Shown: one piece after another, positions 33,467-37,109 of the stretch
Layout: the number at the start of each line of letters is the position of its first letter
How positions within the stretch are numbered: position 1 is the stretch's first letter
Source of the DNA: Paracoccaceae bacterium
Lineage (GTDB): Bacteria > Pseudomonadota > Alphaproteobacteria > Rhodobacterales > Rhodobacteraceae
Length of the DNA: 37,109 nt
Assembly: GCA_026706985.1 (NCBI GenBank)
Contig: JAPOXR010000008.1
Coordinates: 1 to 37,109 of the forward strand
Direction: 5' to 3'
Made by a program: the position numbers and the translations under genes
Notes under the pieces: generated by a model
What the model was told of the DNA's origin: nothing
Database searches by the model: none
What the model saw: only the letters and a program-made list of their open reading frames with translations

Positions 33467-35677
33467 TCAGGCCGCTTCCCGAACTTCACGCAATGCGCGG
33501 TTGAAGAAATGGCGCGTCGCCTTGTCACGCGCTTCCGGATCGGAAAGCACGATGTTCCGCATCTCGTTGTCGCGCTGGAACATGCGGATCGCGCCCTGGA
33601 AGAATGCGTCCGCGAATGCCGCATATACCACGTCCGGGGGGTTGTTACGCAGCATTTCGGACAGGTCTTCGTCGAGGATGTCCTGTTTGACCTGTTCGAA
33701 GCGGATCATGTCGGCCTCAGAAAATTGGGTGCCGTGACGGTCGTTGAATGCCTGCACGAGCTCCGACAGATCCTTCTTCTCGTCCTCCGTGTAGGGCTTC
33801 GCGCCAAACGCGCTGATGGCCACGAGATCTTCGGTGTCGCCGGCAGACAGGGAGGCACTCCCTTCCTCTTTTTTCTCCACCCTGAACGCCTTCAGGTTGA
33901 GCATCTCCTCCGTGACTTCGATCTCGGGTGGAAGCTCGCGGTTCGGCAGAAGGCGGGAAAGCCAGTTGCCATAGCACGCCAGTTTCTCGAGGTTCGTGTC
34001 TTCGAGCGATATGACCTGCGCGATGAATGCGTAGAAGCGGTTGTAGCTCTTCAGGAGCTGGCGGAACTCTTCCTGCCGTCCCTCGTCGTCATCGGCCTCG
34101 AACCTTATGACGGCTTCCCGCACGAGCCCCTCGAGGCGCGGACGGTCCGAGACGCCGAGCGGTCCCTTGAACCAGGTCAGCGCGAAACGCTCAATCTCGC
34201 TCTTGTCGAGATAGCCGAATTTGAAGAGCCGCGCTTCAAGGTCATAGACTTGGTTGGGGTCGGACAACGCCTCGACGGCGGTAGCCTCGTGGTATGGCCG
34301 GAAGGCCCCGTGGATTTCCTCAATCGAATTCTGAAAGTCGAGGACGAAGGTGCTCTCCTTACCGGCTCGCGTCCTTTTAAGCCGGGAGAGCGTCTGCACC
34401 GCCTGGAGGCCTGAGAGCTTACGGTCGACATACATGGCGCAAAGCTTGGGCTGGTCGAATCCCGTCTGGTATTTCTCGGCCACGATCAGGATATCATAGG
34501 TGTCGGGGTAAGGTGTCCCATCGGGCTTGAATCCGTCGAAGCGGCCGGGGAACTCGGTCGCGGAAAACCCGTTCAGGTCCGCTTCAGTGGTCGGCTTGCC
34601 GTTCACGTCAAGATCGCCCGAGAAGGCGACTAGCGCCTTCAGGTCGTCATAGCCCTGGTCCTTGAAGTAGTTCTTCACACCGAAGAAATACTTGAGCGCG
34701 TGTCTGCGGCTCTGGGTGACGAACATCGCCTTCGCCTGACCGTTCAGCCCGCCCATGACGTGGCGGCGGAAGTGTTCGACGATGATCTCCACCTTCTGAC
34801 CGATGGCCGTAGTGTGCAGGCTGGCGTAACGGGCGACCTCGCGCTGCCCTCTCCGCTTGCTCAGTTCGGGATCGTCCGCGATCGCCTTTTCCAGCTGGTA
34901 GTAGGCCTTGTAGCTCATGCAGTTCTGAAGCACGTCGAGAATGAACCTCTCCTCGATGGCCTGCCGCATGGAGTAGAGGTGGAAAGGATGCGGAAGTCCG
35001 TCCCCGCCCTTCTCTCCGAAACGCTCAAGAGTGACGTTTCTCGGCGTGGCGGTGAACGCGAAGAAGCTGATGTTCGCCTGCGGACCGCGTGCCTTCTGGT
35101 ACGGGGCGATCAGGTCCTCGACGTCCTCGCTTGAGCCGGCCCCGCGCGTCAGCGCATCCGTCATGGCCTGGGCGCTCCTGCCCGACTGGGACGAATGCGC
35201 CTCGTCAACGATGACGGCGAACATACGGTGTCCCATTCCCGACAGTTCGGCAAGATGTTCGGTCGAGAACTTCTGGATGGTGGTGACGATGATCCGGGCG
35301 CCACTGGCGATGGCGTCCTTCAACTGGCGGGACGTTCCGTCGATTTTCCTCACGACGCCGGCCGTCTGCTCAAACTGCGTCACCGTGTTCTGGAGCTGCC
35401 TGTCGAGCACAATACGGTCGGTCACGATGACCGCGGTATTGAAGACCGGCCTGTCGGCGGCGTCATGCAGGTTGATCGCATGGTGAGCCAGCCAGCCGAT
35501 CGTGTTCGACATGCCCGATCCCGCCGAATGCTGGATCAGGTAGTTGCATCCGGTGCCATGCTCCACGGCATGGTCCATGATCCTGCGCACCGCGTCCAGC
35601 TGCTGGAAGCGCGGGAAGATCATCGTCTCGTTCCTGCCCCTGACGTCCAGGTGCATGAACCGCCCGATGAAGCCCGA
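33467..35677 (-). pseudogene. hsdR: Type I restriction subunit HsdR, truncated, Walker A lysine lost
   Basis: About 736 codons remain of a protein normally over 1000 residues. What is left is the helicase/translocase and C-terminal part: QHSAGSG-x-SNT (motif I), VIVDEAHSSQSGRS (motif II), FTATPRN (motif III), and VAEKYQTGFDQPKL followed by LQTLSRLKR-type motifs. The frame begins SGFIGRFMHL right after a TAG at 35678-35680, so the N-terminal nuclease domain and nuclease motif are missing. The first in-frame ATG is at 35656. In motif I the codon at 35512-35510 is ATG where relatives have AAG, giving GSGMS. Without the Lys, ATP hydrolysis should fail. No hsdM or hsdS is present nearby. The subunit is very likely dead. 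Confidence 0.88.
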
Positions 35678-35692
35678 CTAAGCACCAACCCG

Positions 35693-36256
35693 CTATCGAT
35701 CACCAAACATGCCCCGAATTGTGCCGACCGTGATGAACATCCGCTCCGGGCGATCGTGAAAACTCTGGAAACCGAGGCGCAGGTAGAACTCCATGCGACG
35801 CGCAAAGGCTTCGTTTTCACCGTCGTCGATCACATCTAGTACGACCAGCTTGAGTCCCACCTCTCCGGCGACACTCAGGGCCCGGCCAAGAGCATCAATG
35901 GCAAGGTCCGACCCGAGGCCCTTGCCTTGCCAGCTTCGGTCCACGGCAATCATGGAGAGATACAGCGCCGGTATAATGCCCGTGTTGGGCACACGCCGGG
36001 GGCGGTCCGCGCTGAGCTCGCCCGTGGCGACTGCATGGGCGTTCAGCGCATAGTAGCCGAGGATTTTGGGCGAGCCTTCGACGACCGCCACGAACACTCG
36101 CGTGAAGTCGTCTTTCTGCTGCTTCCTCGCGCTGAAGCGCAGAAAGTTGTCGAGGCGCTCCGTCCCGCAGGAAAAGCCCGACCGCTCATGCCGGGCGGGA
36201 TCGAACGGCTCGATAAGAATCCTGCTTGCGGCCTCGCGGTCCCCGTCACCCTGCAT
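35693..36256 (-). CDS. GNAT acetyltransferase toxin (TacT/AtaT-like)
   Basis: This 187-residue GCN5-type N-acetyltransferase is encoded directly behind a DUF1778 antitoxin. Known relatives block translation by acetylating the amino acid on charged tRNAs. The acetyl-CoA motif QGKGLG is at 110-115 after LYLSMIAVDRSW, and the family Tyr is Y158 in FYLRLGFQSF. The N-terminal EPFDPARHERSGFSCGTERLDNFLR is typical of TacT-like toxins. The ATG at 36256 overlaps the antitoxin end by 11 bp, so translation is coupled; a longer frame upstream lies inside the antitoxin. The stop lies about 15 bp from the truncation point of hsdR, suggesting the TA module sits at the breakpoint. Confidence 0.9.
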   Translation of the reverse strand: MQGDGDREAASRILIEPFDPARHERSGFSCGTERLDNFLRFSARKQQKDDFTRVFVAVVEGSPKILGYYALNAHAVATGELSADRPRRVPNTGIIPALYLSMIAVDRSWQGKGLGSDLAIDALGRALSVAGEVGLKLVVLDVIDDGENEAFARRMEFYLRLGFQSFHDRPERMFITVGTIRGMFGDR

Positions 36257-36557
36257 TGGCGATCCGGGATCGGTAATCGCGAACCGCGTCCCGGGCCGCC
36301 TTTGTTGGTGGCGGCGGATTGTCAAGCGCCTCCAGTAACGTCCGCCGGTCGCACTCTGAAAGCACCGTGTTTTGATGCTCGCGCAGCACCCGCTCCGCCT
36401 CCCGCACGGCCAACGCCCTGACGAACGTCGTGAGCTTGACTCCGGTCAGTTCAGCGGCGTGTGCCATTCGCTCCTTGTCGCTCGGCTTCACTCGCATCTC
36501 CAGATGATCGGTTGCATTCTCGTCCGCAGATACTTGGTCATCGCTGAAATTCAACAT
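36246..36557 (-). CDS. DUF1778 antitoxin (TacA/AtaR-like ribbon-helix-helix)
   Basis: This 103-residue antitoxin of the GNAT toxin has a ribbon-helix-helix part, HLEMRVKPSDKERMAHAAELTGVKLTTFVRALAVREAERVL (about 20-60), which binds DNA as a dimer. A C-terminal tail (LSECDRRTLLEALDNPPPPTKAARDAVRDYR) normally wraps the toxin; the ALDNPPPP turn is a family hallmark. The start is the ATG at 36557 because GAGGA lies 7 nt upstream; further starts at 36581 (ATG) and 36596 (TTG) lie within the predicted operator. The protein would neutralise the acetyltransferase and repress its own promoter. Confidence 0.9.
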   Translation of the reverse strand: MLNFSDDQVSADENATDHLEMRVKPSDKERMAHAAELTGVKLTTFVRALAVREAERVLREHQNTVLSECDRRTLLEALDNPPPPTKAARDAVRDYRSRIANAG

Positions 36558-36573
36558 GGCAATATCCTCAAAA

Positions 36574-36596
36574 TTGTCCATACAATGTATGAACAA
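36574..36596. promoter_or_regulatory. Palindromic operator of the DUF1778/GNAT module
   Basis: Arms TTGTCCATAC (36574-36583) and GTATGAACAA (36587-36596) match at 9 of 10 positions around an AAT spacer; the core CATAC-AAT-GTATG is perfect. The site lies 17 bp upstream of the antitoxin ATG. Ribbon-helix-helix antitoxins bind such sites with their toxin. Binding is inferred. Confidence 0.65.
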
Positions 36597-36642
36597 TCCA
36601 AACGCACGTCAATCATCGGTTACGTCTGTTCGATAGTCCCTG

Positions 36643-36798
36643 ATCAAGAAACAGGCCGAAGGCAATGCCGGAAAGCTCATCCGGCAACTCTCCGCCCTCA
36701 TCACCGCCGATTCGATGCACACCCAGTGCGCGCTAGCCAAGTATCTGCCTGAGCGCAGTGCCGATTACCTGTCCACCGTCAGGGGCAACCAGTCTGTC
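36643..36798 (+). pseudogene. Fragment of an ISAs1-type transposase (divergent copy)
   Basis: An open stretch encodes KKQAEGNAGKLIRQLSALITADSMHTQ followed by CALAKYLPERSADYLSTVRGNQS. The TADSMHTQ...DY...T-x-KGNQ pattern is the second-Asp block of ISAs1-type transposases, but the sequence differs clearly from the copies at 3-965 and 36866-37054. It has no start, no C-terminus and no terminal repeats. Homology fades after about 36798, followed by about 65 bp of unassigned sequence. It is a scar of an older insertion next to the toxin-antitoxin promoter. Confidence 0.65.
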
Positions 36799-36865
36799 AG
36801 CGGCGCTGCTTGTCCTATTGCAATTCTACGCGTTTACACGATCTTCTTGTTCCAAACGGGAGTAC

Positions 36866-37054
36866 CGCAGAAGGTAGGCAGGCGCTTCCGGATATCAGGG
36901 GCGGCACTGTGACCGCCGGTGCCATGCACACGCTGCGTCCGACGGCGGAACAGATCATTGCCGGGGGCGGTGGCTGTGCCCTGATCCTCAGGGGTGACCG
37001 GGGGGCGCTCCACGATGATGTGCGGTACCACATGGCGGACCCGGAATACGCGGA
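36866..37054 (+). pseudogene. Second, degraded copy of the left-edge ISAs1 transposase segment
   Basis: This segment is nearly identical at the DNA level to about 270-456 of the left-edge transposase: both read GATATCAGGGGCGGCAC, then CATGCACACGCTGCGTCCGAC, then GCGCTCCACGATGATGTGCG up to ACGCGGA. Differences include loss of 9 bp near the start. A change turns VDAMHT into AGAMHT, removing the second catalytic Asp, and KGNQ becomes RGDR. It is in the same orientation as the left-edge copy. Homology stops sharply near 37054, where different repeated sequence begins. Confidence 0.85.
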
Positions 37055-37057
37055 TAT

Positions 37058-37109
37058 TGAGCGACAATCACCATGACACCTCAGCGACAACCAGGATGAC
37101 ACTGGTACG
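37058..37109. mobile_element. Probable terminus of an IS21-type element (tandem 20-bp repeats)
   Basis: Directly after the ISAs1 homology breaks, two related 20-mers occur 23 bp apart: AGCGACAATCACCATGACAC (37060-37079) and AGCGACAACCAGGATGACAC (37083-37102). They match at 16 of 20 positions. Multiple short subterminal repeats and a TG-type end are characteristic of IS21-family elements. The rest of the element, if present, lies beyond the window, so the family call is tentative. Confidence 0.45.

Noticed and set aside
33509-34414. Long plus-strand frames opposite hsdR (up to about 300 codons)
   Set aside because: These are mirror frames of a GC-rich coding sequence with no family features; hsdR motifs on the minus strand are unambiguous.

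Overview
The window looks like a chromosomal segment of a GC-rich alphaproteobacterium. The best marker is a gcrA-type cell-cycle regulator (27047-27604, minus strand) divergent from an overlapping argD-argF pair. Tripartite tricarboxylate (TTT) transporters and FCD-type GntR regulators fit the same group. A Rhodospirillales-like organism is plausible, but the genus cannot be read from the sequence.

Layout. (1) 1-3590 is a graveyard of mobile DNA: an ISAs1-family transposase entering from the left edge; a decayed, unrelated DDE transposase that this ISAs1 copy cuts; a 'mobile mystery protein' pair (Fic protein B, and HTH protein A broken by one amber codon) with a palindromic operator; and a relict ISAs1 3' end. 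(2) 3611-15738 is a catabolic and uptake island for a peptide-like or N-acyl-amino compound. It holds a family-5 binding protein, permeases and ATPases (one permease fused to one ATPase), a DUF1028 protein, an FCD regulator, a fold-type-II PLP enzyme, a metal-free (creatinase-like) M24 protein, an M20 amidohydrolase and a maleate-isomerase/EutA-like protein. (3) 15739-17243 is sparse: a small DNA glycosylase of the deoxyinosine/uracil superfamily and a frameshifted metallo-beta-lactamase-fold remnant. (4) 17401-27018 is one long plus-strand operon: GntR regulator with a palindromic operator, a TPP-dependent lyase of the benzaldehyde lyase/2-hydroxyacyl-CoA lyase branch, formyl-CoA transferase (frc), a stand-alone 10-formyl-THF-dehydrogenase hydrolase-type formyltransferase, formate-THF ligase (fhs), and a TctCBA transporter. 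(5) 27047-33343 is mostly housekeeping: gcrA, argD, argF, a rhomboid protease, a cupin, an EamA exporter and a normal metal-binding M24 peptidase. (6) 33467-37109 is again mobile or defensive: an N-terminally truncated hsdR whose Walker A lysine is Met, a DUF1778/GNAT toxin-antitoxin pair with its operator, two ISAs1-type scraps, and what looks like the repeated end of an IS21-type element.

The most interesting system is region 4. A carboxylic acid taken up by TctCBA could be activated by Frc using formyl-CoA and cleaved by the TPP enzyme to a carbonyl compound (or CO2) plus formyl-CoA. The formyl/formate unit would then enter the folate pool through Fhs and the formyltransferase-like protein. 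The substrate is unknown. Oxalate is the textbook partner of Frc, but the TPP enzyme does not look like a classical oxalyl-CoA decarboxylase, so a 2-hydroxy acid is a serious alternative. Region 2 is a second candidate: its gene content resembles ectoine-type (eut/doe) degradation without matching it. No rRNA, tRNA or CRISPR array was seen.
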